Below are positions 36,027 to 46,468 of a stretch of DNA of 46,468 nt, piece after piece. This stretch comes from Priapulus caudatus (lineage: Eukaryota; Priapulida; Priapulimorpha; Priapulimorphida; Priapulidae), in the NCBI RefSeq assembly GCF_000485595.1, contig NW_014577251.1:194283-240750 (forward strand), read 5' to 3'. The first letter of the stretch is position 1. Each line of letters begins with the position of its first letter. The notes beneath the pieces were generated by a model that saw only the letters and a program-made list of their open reading frames with translations, was not told the DNA's origin and searched no databases. The position numbers were made by a program, and so were the translations under genes.

Positions 36027-36040
36027 CATACTTACATACA
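34230..36040. repeat. CCCA-rich, (CCGT)n and long irregular (CATA)n field
   Basis: CCAACC/CACC-rich start, CCGT run at about 34377-34445, then about 1.5 kb of CATA repeats broken by frequent one- or two-base changes. Confidence 0.95.
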
Positions 36041-36087
36041 TCCACCCCCATCATATCCCCCCATTCACCTAACCATCTACCCATCAT

Positions 36088-36135
36088 CAAGAGTAGATAA
36101 TAACACAGATAACAATGTGTTATTATCTACTCTTG
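36088..36135. mobile_element. Micro-palindrome MITE, copy 4
   Basis: 48-bp hairpin with arms CAAGAGTAGATAATAACACA and complement, flanked by CCATCAT direct repeats (36081-36087, 36136-36142). Confidence 0.75.
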
Positions 36136-36142
36136 CCATCAT

Positions 36143-36606
36143 CCATTCACCGCACCAGCAACCCCGTTGTCTATGTACCCCGACTGCCGTCGCTACTCTG
36201 CACTCTCTGTTGATCAGTGGCTTATCCAGAAAGCTCGGGGCTTTTTTATCGCAATGTTTGCCGTCAGTGGCTGATCCTTTACCGACCTGCGCTCCACACT
36301 CCCCTCTCTCTCGGAACATTGACAAAAGCAAACACGCTCATTATTCGCTAGGTGTTTTTATAGGAAAGCTGAAGTGTCATAAGATAAATGTTGAAGCATA
36401 CAGGATAATTACCTGCACTGAGCATATTGTGCGTGTCACCGCTGCAACCAAAGAATGTGAGCAACACACGCGGTAACAACCAGGTGCAAGTAACCGATCG
36501 AAATCCGTGTACAGGCAATTGGCAAGTATCATGAATAAATTCATACTATAATATTATTTTATACTTTAGAGTCTAGACTTTCGTCGCGCATATCACATAT
36601 CACAGG

Positions 36607-36640
<34 letters not shown>

Positions 36641-37849
36641 GACATATGGCATCAAAAACATAGTATAGATAGATATAACATAGCCTATCTATATGTGATA
36701 GAAAATGCAAGCGCTGAGATGTGACAACTGAGCTGAGATGTTCGACTGAACAAGAATATATATTTTGTATAACATGACTGTGAAAATAACTACATTATAA
36801 TTGGTACAGAGCATGTCACATGTTATGAAGTAATGGCTGACATTAGCTGTGGAAAAATCAACATTTAAATGAAATGGCCGTCACGATGTGTGGCAAAAGA
36901 AGGTTTGAGCAAATGGACGAGTATTATATCCTTAAATGTGTTTATAATCGATTTTCTACAGACTTCTATAATTCTTAACAATATTACAAGGATAATCGGG
37001 TGTTACTATTACTGAATTTCACCTCCACTGCTTGAAGTGCTATTTTTTAGTTAAGGTTAGGGTTAGTTGAAATATCTTCAGGTGCGTTATATGTTGATAA
37101 ATAGTATTGTTTAGTAGCATCTTGCAGACAAATAAATTTACATGTCTTCGCGTAAGCTTCAGGCGAGTCGGTTACTGGTGAAAGCTGGGAGTGTGTCAAT
37201 GGTGATGCTGATGGCGTTGACGTCTGAGACAGAGAGATCGGGCTAACATTCATTGTCGAGGCCCAAAAAACCCCCACGTGTCCCTGTCAAACGTGCAATA
37301 AGCGCATTATATAATATATACAGTTTAGACAAATAATTTGTTGTAAATCACACCATAATACGTGTATTAAATTATCATGGTCTATAAACTGCCGGGCGAG
37401 AGCTATAGTCCAGGCGTTGGACTAAGCTAACCGATTAGGGAGGTCGCTAATAATAAAGTGCAATTTCTCGTAAGAAGTATTCGAGTGGCGCTGATTAAAT
37501 TCTGCTTGTTCATTTTTTTAAATAAAATTATATCCATTAAAAATATTGCTGGTATCAAAAATAATAAGATGGATCCGAACCTACGCTGAGGCCTAGACCT
37601 AAATGCCCTTCTGTTACCAAGGTTCATGGTTCATGCAGGATGATATAGCTATCGGTAAAGTTGTCCGGTCATTTCAATTAAAATAATGATAAATTATACA
37701 TGAACCAATAACTTAGATTCCAGCACGTTCACAAGCATCGCACATTATGCGGATTGTGTTCCATAACTGAACAAATAACAGTGTTATTACAGTTATCTGC
37801 ACAGCATACTGCTGACCAATCGATTGCACACAACTGAGATTTCGGATAA
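36143..37849. other. Gene-free intergenic DNA
   Basis: (TA)n at about 36609-36636; otherwise nothing recognised. Confidence 0.4.
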
Positions 37850-38110
37850 CCTACCCGAGGATAACCCACCCGAGGATAACTCACCCTAGGATAACCTACC
37901 ATAGGATAACCCATCCTAGGATAACCTACCATAGGATAATTACCTACCATAGGATAACCTACCATAGGATAACCCACCCTAGGATAACCTACCCTCGGAT
38001 AACCCACCCTAGGATAACCCACCAGCTAGGATAACCTACCCTAGGATAACCCACCGCAGGACAATCCACCCTATAGGACAATCCACCTTACAAGACAACC
38101 CACTCTAGGA
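37850..38110. repeat. 15-bp minisatellite (GGATAACCTACCCTA)
   Basis: About 16-17 units, drifting to GGACAATCCACCCTA at the distal end. Because 15 is a multiple of 3 the minus strand reads as a (VGYPR)n pentapeptide; no other evidence of translation. Confidence 0.85.
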
Positions 38111-39319
38111 CAACCCCATAACTAACCTCTCCTAGGACAAACACCCTGGCAAAACGTCTTTAGTAACAGTGGAGAACAGAACAACCCTTCCCCCTGCGCC
38201 TTTCTATTTCTTATATTTTTCTATGTTGGAATATCCTAGGTAATCACTGTTTTGCCCGCGGCGGAGAATTTCAGTGCGTGTTATAATCTCCATTGATGTT
38301 GACATCAAAGGTGTCAACGCAGGACGTGGGCGAGGCCCAGTACCCCTACAATTTTTTGCCTTGTAGTTTTTCTCTTCCTCTCGTAAAATAGTAGAGCCGT
38401 CCTGTACCAACATCAAAAATGCAGGCCACAATCGCCATTAAAATCATGACGTCGTCATCATTGATCTATCGTTATCATTTATCCTGTGGGTGGCCTAGTG
38501 GGGGGAGGGGTTGTCTAAAGAGGATTTATCCCAGGGAGTTATGTCCCAAGGCGGGGTTCTCTCAGAGGTTTTCCCTACACCCCACACAACTATAGCTTTA
38601 AGCAGCAAACGATCGCATATGTAATATCACACTACGCGCCATGCGAGAGGTCGACTGACTGCCGACTCGATGACACATTAAATCGCAAATGTGACGTAAG
38701 CGCCACAATATGGCCGGCCAGCGACAATGATTTAATCTTGCAGCCGAATATTCGCGCATAGCATCACGTCGATGTATAAATACACGATAATTTATTGTAA
38801 TGGCTGGTTAATTTGATTTTTATTCATTAGTTTGTTGTTATAGGCGATTTGCGCGGACTTTGGCATTAAACGTAAACTGTTATTTTGTTGGCAAGCATAA
38901 ATAAAACACTTGAGCATTCAAAGAACGTTAATGTGTTTTAGGTAGGGCTATATTTAGTCTACGCGTGAATGGTGCTTCGTGCGGTACGTTAATCACTGTA
39001 AACTATAAGCTAGCTACCATCTATAACGGCGTTAGTGTCACACCTTGGATAAAATAGGCGGAGCGACGCCTGCGCGTACGTGCTTTATCTTAATTATCGC
39101 ATGCGGTATTTGTTATAAGTATCGTATCACCATAGCGATAAATCCTAGACTATTATGGACATGCATTCACATTCGCACTTAAATTCCGAATTCTTGTCGA
39201 GTTCAATCGATCGACTAGTTATGACAGGTTTGGCCGATCCTATTTCAATTTTACCACCGGCGCATATGTGATAATACATAATATTATATATGTGACCACA
39301 CACGAACTCATTCGCGCAC
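38111..39319. other. Gene-free intergenic DNA
   Basis: A few GGATAA/GGACAA-like remnants in inverted orientation at about 38475-38560; otherwise nothing recognised. Confidence 0.35.
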
Positions 39320-39333
39320 GCACGCACGCACGC

Positions 39334-39410
<77 letters not shown>

Positions 39411-39419
39411 CACACACAC

Positions 39420-39467
<48 letters not shown>

Positions 39468-39479
39468 ATGATATATATA
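39320..39479. repeat. (GCAC)n, (CA)n and (TA)n microsatellites
   Basis: Nearly pure GCAC run to about 39410, then CA to 39452, then TA. Confidence 0.97.
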
Positions 39480-41399
39480 TAATGGTGTTGAAGCAGAGAG
39501 CCGTGCCGGATTGTCTCGAGGTGTGACGAACTCAAACCTTATCGCGTCAACTTTCACTTGCGAAAAAAATGTTGATTCTAGACATCTCATACTACACAGA
39601 TATTACGATTCATATCTAATAGGGCATGGAAAGTGCTTGTATGTAAGATATTCATGCTCTCGACGTTGGACCCGAAAGATATATGTGACGTAACCTGTAA
39701 TCGGTGATACGAAAAGCCAATCCAGCGCCCCCATGAAAGAGAAAACTCCAGTGCAGCGGAACGCCACCCCGAGTGTACGAGCACGTACATGCGATGGCGC
39801 GCCGAGTCTTTCCATGCAAAAACCCTCCTTACAAAACGAGCAGTGGCTTTTCAGGCGGCCGACAGTGCGGCTGGGTAATGCGGCTCCACGGCGTGCGGCA
39901 GCGGTGAGAAATGACTCAATGGACGTGCAGGGGAAGGTAACCGGCGCAAGAGAGCAACAAATCTGTCAGCTCTGCCTTCCCCAAGGCAGACACCGGAATA
40001 ATTCGAGGCAAGCGGTTTGTTTGGTGAAAAACGATAATGGTTCGCCGTGCCGTAATGAGAAAATAAAGGCCCCGCTCTTGTTGGTGGGGCAGTAAAAGCA
40101 CCGAGAGCCTTTGCCGTCCAATTACCGCAAAAGAAGCACATACTTAGAGACAAAACGCTTCAGCCCTTGCGGACATAGGTGGAGCACAAAGGTGGCGGAG
40201 CCCCCGTTGACGTGTTTGTACACTAACAAAGAGCGCAAACACAGACGACTGCCGGATTAGCCTGACAAGGCGGATTAGCAAGCCGAGTAGTGGGTGAGTG
40301 TGCGCTCGCTGGCAAGAGATAATCAGAGCGAAAACAATCCGAACCCGCTTGACGGCAGAGATAGCGGCGGGAAGGTATCTCATCGACGCGTTATACCTAT
40401 CGACGTCGACGCGTGCGTATTGATCCACGTCGACGCGACCGTAGATTCTCTCCGAACGTCGCCGCAGAGACAACAGGTGTTCGTGCGTCGACGACAACGA
40501 CGACGACAGCGGCGGAGGAGAAGGCGGCACTCGGGATAATCCGCCATGACGGACAGCGATTCCCTCAATCACGCAGCGCGGATCGCCCGAGGGTCGGCTG
40601 CCATTATACGACTAATTTACTTACAAGGGATTAGCCCAATCATGCGCGGAAACTGACAAGTAGTTAAGAAGCGCTTGCGTTAGCAGCAGAGCCCGTATTC
40701 AACCGATTGCGTGGAGACGTCCAAGCGAGCCGCTACTGCATGCGAATTCACAGCAGCATATAGGTCGCGTATATATCCAGATTCTCATAGTTAGAGACAG
40801 TGTTTGTAGACACAGCACACGCGTGCACGGGCCAGAATTTACGTGCCAGGAGTTTACGCCAGCGACTGCGGACAACGACGAAATAAGTTACATTCAACGC
40901 GAAAGATTTTCACGTGCGTTCGAAAGAGTTTTTGATGTCGCGGAATCTCGTCTGAGGAAAATCGCCAGAGATTCGTGTGGTGTCATATATGATATAGCTT
41001 TAGACGAAAGCTATCCGGGAATATATTTATGTATCGTCAAACTCTTAACTAAATGTGAAATTGCTGGCATCGGAAGTAAAGGCGTCTAATCGGAATCTCG
41101 AATTCTGAACAAACAACAGCATCAACAACAGCTATTGTGACAGGAACAACAGCAGCAACAACAACAACAGCAGCAACGACGACGACGACACTAACGACAT
41201 CTGTAATGATCAAATTTAATAAAAAGCGTGAAAAATTCATTTTGCAAACGTGAGCGAACTTTCGCATAGTTTCGTTGTGCCGCAATATACGAGCGCCCGG
41301 GAATCTACATACAACACTGGCGTGGGAGAAGTTGTCTAACAGCGCGCCGTTGCCAGCTCTCTGCACAGAGGAGCGTGTGTTTATAATAACACCATCAGT
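39480..41399. other. Gene-free upstream region
   Basis: Includes a CAA/CAG/CGA trinucleotide tract at about 41110-41190. An 88-codon frame at 40823-41089 resembles no known family. Confidence 0.35.
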
Positions 41400-42025
41400 C
41401 ACCGGCAGCGAGACAAGGAGCAAATACGCAAATACACCTTTACCGTGAGCGAGCGACATCGACCGCGAGCGAAGCGCCACTGCGCCGGGGGAACAACCCC
41501 CTCTAACGAGCTCGCTGCTACTGACGGCCGGCCGGAAACCACAGCGTTGCGTTACGCCGCTGCGGCGATTCCTGCCGAACGCCGTCGCGTCGCAGCCACA
41601 GTCCCGCGAACGCGAAAAGCGGGTCAACATGTGAGAGCGAGCCAGCGGCAGAGAGAGACCCGCGTGTGAACAAACCCAAGCTTCGATACGCGCGTGACCG
41701 AGTAAATTTCGGTTCTCGCGGCTGAGCGTACGTGATACGTGGCGGAAGCTATCACTGCCAGGGCGGAGCGTGAATTCTCAAGCTCGATAATCCCCACGTC
41801 GATTCAAGATTTGTTAGCGGTGAGATCGGCGGAAGACGTCAGTGTGATCTACGATACTCGGACGAATTTTTGCTGATTTATATTGCACCCGCCAAGTGCA
41901 AACATCAGAGAGAAACACCGTGTTTTGCCTTCCTCTGAGACGTGCGCCCGTAAAGCTGCCTAGACGTTCGTCCCCAGTTGTTTCCTTCTACTCGGGCTCT
42001 AACCAGTAATTCGAAAAAATAAAGC
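41400..42025 (+). promoter_or_regulatory. Probable promoter and 5' UTR of the secreted-protein gene
   Basis: Locally CpG-rich compared with the DNA on either side, directly upstream of the start at 42026. No TATA box or initiator stands out, so the transcription start cannot be placed. Confidence 0.3.
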
Positions 42026-42108
42026 ATGGCTGCCATCCGTGCACGCTGGATAACATCGGTGATTCTGCTCTCTGTATTCTGCCACACAGGACTGTCCAGT
42101 TACTGGTG
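42026..42108 (+). CDS. First coding exon of a secreted protein, possibly a Wnt
   Basis: ATG in good context (aagcATGG) with an in-frame TAA two codons upstream, then 27 codons plus 2 nt to a strong donor GTAAGT. The translation has a basic n-region (MAAIRARW), a hydrophobic core (ITSVILLSVF) and a small-residue c-region (GLSS), a textbook signal peptide, followed by YW and then TG-. Wnt genes characteristically have a first exon encoding the signal peptide and stopping at a Trp motif (SSWW in WNT2, SNW in WNT4). No second exon was found before the window end. Any secreted or membrane protein remains possible. Confidence 0.5.
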
Positions 42109-42159
42109 GTAAGTAGTGCATTTCAGTGTAGATTTTCGCATTTATATTTCAAACACGCC

Positions 42160-43211
42160 GGTATATATATATATATATATATCGAAGTTTCAAAACAAAT
42201 GTTTAATAATACCTAATGACCTATATACAATTAGCTAAATATTTATTAATTAATAGGTATTATTTCGTACCTTATATTTTTATAAATAGAATTATTTTGT
42301 TATAATATCCAGATGATATTACACAGTACTCGACAACGCCTGTATTCATTGCGCTCTATATTTTATAATCCATTGTATTCATAACGTATTCATGTAGTTT
42401 CAAAACACATTCCTGATATCTAATTACAAAAAAACACATTAATAATAATAGTTATCAGTAGTGTTCATAAAAAATATTATATCATTTATGCGATTTCAAA
42501 TTAATAATAATTTATACTAGATACTGTACTGCGATTCAATGATCCTACTAGTACTAAGTATATGCTGTTTATATTACCTTGTCTTTTTAAACACGCGCGT
42601 ACGCACGCGCGCTTCACACGCACAGACACAGACACAGATACAGACAGGCACACACACACACGACACACACACACACCACACACACAACACACACACACAC
42701 ACACACCAGCACACACACAGCGCGCAGCACACACACACAGACCACCACACACACAACAACAACACACACACACACAACACACACAACACACACACACACA
42801 CACACCACACCACACACACCACACACACCACTTCAAGCACAGCATATATAATATATATATATATACTATATAATGAACAAGCAGGTGAACATTTCAGTGT
42901 AAAGCGGAACGAAGTTGACATCGCCATATTTGTCATAGGAAGATGACAATGTGTCATACGGAGAGCGTATATGCGTATGTCGTATTTTGTCATAAATGCA
43001 AGCCAAAGAACATGCTTGCAGCCACGCACACACACACACCACACGCACACGCAACACTGCACACGCACACGCACACGCACACGCGCACGCGCACACGCGC
43101 GCGCACACACCACATCGGCACACACACACATACACACACCATTGAACAGCACCAGCGCTACACACACACACATCACACACACCACACACACACAGGCGCG
43201 CACACACCAAG

Positions 43212-43274
<63 letters not shown>

Positions 43275-43275
43275 T
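42160..43275. repeat. TA and (CA)n microsatellites in the putative first intron
   Basis: TA run 42163-42182; interrupted CA tracts at about 42610-42840 and 43020-43275. Confidence 0.95.
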
Positions 43276-43999
43276 GTGGCTATAATTATTGTTAATACAA
43301 TTTTGGTTGTAATAAAACAATAATTCATGAAAATCATCATGACAAAATTGCTAAACACTATGGAATACATAAATATGTAATCGCAAGATAATCATTTAAC
43401 ACAATATATATATATATATAGAAAACTAGAGAGAGAGGGGGGATAGAAAGAGGGGGAGAGCGCGTGACAGTTGTGCTACAATTTTCCAATTTAGTTTTTA
43501 ATTTTTAATGTATTAATTTAATGGTAATTAATTAGTATTACCGTGTGATAGTTGAGGTGCTGTATATCAGGAACTGTAATATTTAAGCTGGGGCGATAGC
43601 AGTGTTTACTACGTCATGACATAGCCGTGTTCATAGGTTCACGGGGCCCCTAATCTCTGATTAGCCGTGCACGCAGTATTTTGGTAAATATCAGCGAGTA
43701 TACGCCGCGCTATCGGCGCGCCAACACAACGAGGTGTACCTTACAAACAGATAGGCACTTCATCAAAGCCAAGATCAAGCACCTTTGCAAACTTCGGCTA
43801 ACTTTTATTTGCGCGGCCGCGTCTGCTGTACCTGGTTTTGCGTGTCGGTTCGTTGATGTACCGGTGTATAGCGGCTGCCCCCGCGGGGTGCAATTAATGC
43901 CTGCTCCCGCGCAATTGGATGGTTTTCATCACGGCGAGGTAAACGATACCTATGAGCACAGAGCGGCAGGGCGGTGGTCACGCACTCTTTTGCACGTAG

Positions 44000-44600
44000 G
44001 CGGACTTTCTATGTTGCGCGTAGTATTTTTTATGCTACGCCGACTTCATTATATTACCTCATCTTTCTTATTGAAACGCCAACTGCATTATCATTCTTGT
44101 GCTACATGGGTTATGGTGTCTTTCCAAGCTGCATCGATTTTCTCGTGATAAGCAGTATTTCCCCCGCTTTTGCGCTACTTTTGCTTTCTTGCGCAACGCA
44201 GTCTTTTTTGTTAACACGATAACCTTGTGCTATCCGGCCTTTTTGTGCTGCGCAGTATTTCTCTATTGTGCTATTGGGTATTTCTTATCGTACTCCGCTG
44301 TTCCTGGAATATACAGTATTTCATACGCCATCCCGGCTTTACTGCGCCATGTAGGCCTACCCATGCTACCCCTTAGTCTTTAAGTGCTATGCAGTATTCC
44401 TTATGCTACCCCATCTTTATTGCGGTATGCATTATTAATTATTATGCCCGGCACTTCTTGTGCAATGCGGTATTCCTTATGGTGCCACATATTTATTGTG
44501 CCATGCACTTCAATATTTCACTTAAATATTTCACTTATGCATTATATCACGCACTCCTTGTGCTACGCAGTATTTCTTTTATCACCAAACTTTACCGTGA
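44000..44600. repeat. Decayed ~50-75-bp tandem repeat
   Basis: GTGCTACGCAGTATTTC-like phrases recur about eight times between 44018 and 44580 with heavy divergence. Open frames here follow the repeat. Confidence 0.5.
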
Positions 44601-44783
44601 ACATCGATGAACACACGTTCAGCTTCTTTCATTCATAATCTAAACCATCGCGTTGATATTTATGGGCTCCATCTATGCTGCTTGTTAGACATGCAAGAGG
44701 GGGTTTGCCTGCCGTAGGTTGGCGTATGACAAAGCACCATACATTTAGAATATGTATTCCCATTAATCACCACGTGATTCATG

Positions 44784-44793
44784 TATATATATA

Positions 44794-44846
<53 letters not shown>

Positions 44847-44860
44847 TGAGAGAGAGAGAG
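44784..44860. repeat. (TA)n, (GT)n and (GA)n microsatellites
   Basis: Three adjoining dinucleotide runs. Confidence 0.97.
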
Positions 44861-46267
44861 AGAGACAAACATTTAATATACGTATACAAATATCCAGACA
44901 AATTAATAATGTGTATTTAAAATAAATTATACATTTGCATTTGGTGAAAAGTTAATATCGGTTATTTATTTATTTATTTATTTATCATTAGCATAGTTAT
45001 TTGTTTTATTTGCTCATTGTTAGTTAGTTTGTTTATTTATTTCTTAAACGCGATATTGTTACGAAAGATGTTGCAGATGTTAAAATATTGAATTATAAAA
45101 AACTATAATTTTCATTTTGTCGTTATAATTACCATAATAAGTAATCGGTAATTGCGTAATAAATAATTAATCAGAGGTTACTTAAACATGTGTATAAATT
45201 AATAACATAATTATAACTAATAATATAACTATAATAATAAATCAATCTAATTATATAGCTATATATACACTACATATATAAAATTATTGCGAAACGAATT
45301 TAAGTATATTAATTAGAATTTTAAATACATACAGCTGGTAGGTTCCGCCCACTCCCTCCGTATTTAGTACACGTAACTATTCGACCACCCACATGGGATC
45401 CACACGACGACTGTACATATAGTAGTCATATACTAGTAGATATATATATAGCCCAGAGCTTCCCTGATCCGCCTAGATACCTTTCTCTCGCTACGTCAAC
45501 TTGTTCTCTACCTCGACCCGTTTCAGCTGGGACGTCATAACTCAGACTCTAAATGGCTCCGTCCTAGTCACAGCCGTCTTCCAGACTTCACGTTATAATG
45601 CAGCACGCTGAGAAAAAAAAACTACTTAAAAAGGCATGACAGTCACGATCGGCTGCAGGGTCGGAGCAACAGAGCTATTTATGCTCGCAATTTGTTTTCC
45701 TGGTCATTTACAACTGCTAAAATTGCGGCTGGAAATGAACGGTTTGCGTCACCGGGTGATTGTAGGCGGATGGCGGTGACCCGCTTCGATGACATGTTTA
45801 TGGTGCGTCGCCGGCTGTAGCTCAGCGCACGTTTATCAGGCGACACAGCGTTGCGCTGGGTTCCTCCCTCCGTGTCGCGCACTCTATCCGTCTCCTCCCT
45901 TCCTACCTCACTCATCTCCTCCGTTCATTAATCATGACAATTTTCTCTCGTTCTCTCTTTTTTTCTTTCGCCCCTGCCCACTATTAAGCCTTCCCATTCA
46001 TCCCGCGCAACCCCGTTCCCTCCTTCCCGGCGTCTTTCCTTCGTTCCTTTTCGCACTTAGGTTCACGTTAAAAAATATCCCGTTTTGGCGACAGTCGCGA
46101 AGAAAAATAATTTGCGGTTACTCTACAATTATGCTTTATCCGAAATTTCTAACGCATGGCTATTAATTTAGGCATATTCAGTGACTCATTGTGGTGTGAT
46201 TGTGTTGCTTTAAATGCGGACCTATATATATATATATACGCGCGGACGCACTCAAGCACTCATGCAC
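44861..46267. other. AT-rich gene-free DNA
   Basis: A TTTA run at about 44962-44984; no exon recognised. Confidence 0.35.
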
Positions 46268-46294
46268 ACATGAACGCACCTACGCCCGCACGTA

Positions 46295-46329
<35 letters not shown>

Positions 46330-46367
46330 TCGCACGCACGCACACACTCACTCACTCACGCTCGTAT

Positions 46368-46436
<69 letters not shown>
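46268..46436. repeat. (GCAC)n and (CA)n microsatellite
   Basis: Runs almost to the window end. Confidence 0.97.
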
Positions 46437-46439
<3 letters not shown>

Positions 46440-46468
46440 ACACTAACTATAACCTCAACCCTACCCCA

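Noticed and set aside
37729-38022. (VGYPR)n repeat protein on the minus strand
   Set aside because: Explained by a 15-bp minisatellite; no codon-position bias, signal or exon context.
40823-41089. 88-codon ORF with charged helical-looking sequence
   Set aside because: No family match I can name and no flanking exon; it may be an exon of an unknown gene but evidence is lacking.

Overview
The window is nuclear DNA from a multicellular animal. Coding sequence is split into short exons by GT-AG introns, spacers are long and AT-rich, and microsatellites, minisatellites and small inverted-repeat transposons are dense. A (TTAGGG)n block and the domain content point to an invertebrate outside the insects, possibly a marine spiralian or deuterostome; the phylum cannot be fixed from the sequence. 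One 584-base run of N (11672-12255) and single Ns at 4203 and 4682 mark assembly joins.

1-14 kb holds no gene I can support. It contains simple repeats, a palindromic 25-bp minisatellite, a diverged inverted repeat (5665-6345 against 10930-11452) and an imperfect duplication (9201-10593 against 12899-13862) whose second copy carries many one-base indels beside the N gap, suggesting a misassembled or uncorrected haplotype.

14.08-22.6 kb is the one well-supported gene, on the + strand: the C1-to-C-terminus part of a KSR (kinase suppressor of Ras) scaffold. Nine phase-consistent exons encode a C1 zinc finger, a 14-3-3-type RSxSxP site, an acidic linker, a very degenerate pseudokinase domain and a short Ser-rich tail, followed by AATAAA. 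The N-terminal exons (CA1 region) were not found and should lie upstream.

22.8-31.5 kb is a cluster of foldback and MITE-like elements: a ~196-bp-arm inverted repeat interrupted by an LTR-retrotransposon remnant with a CAAG target duplication, two elements whose arms are made of short tandem repeats, a 241-bp hairpin element with telomeric repeats in its loop, and members of a tiny palindromic MITE family that recurs at 17.3, 24.9, 32.6 and 36.1 kb.

31.5-41.4 kb is mostly gene-free, with a 1.5-kb CATA-repeat field and a 15-bp minisatellite. At 42.03 kb a start codon opens a signal-peptide exon ending in a strong splice donor, compatible with the first coding exon of a Wnt-type or other secreted protein whose remainder lies beyond the window. 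The last 4 kb is repeats and AT-rich DNA.
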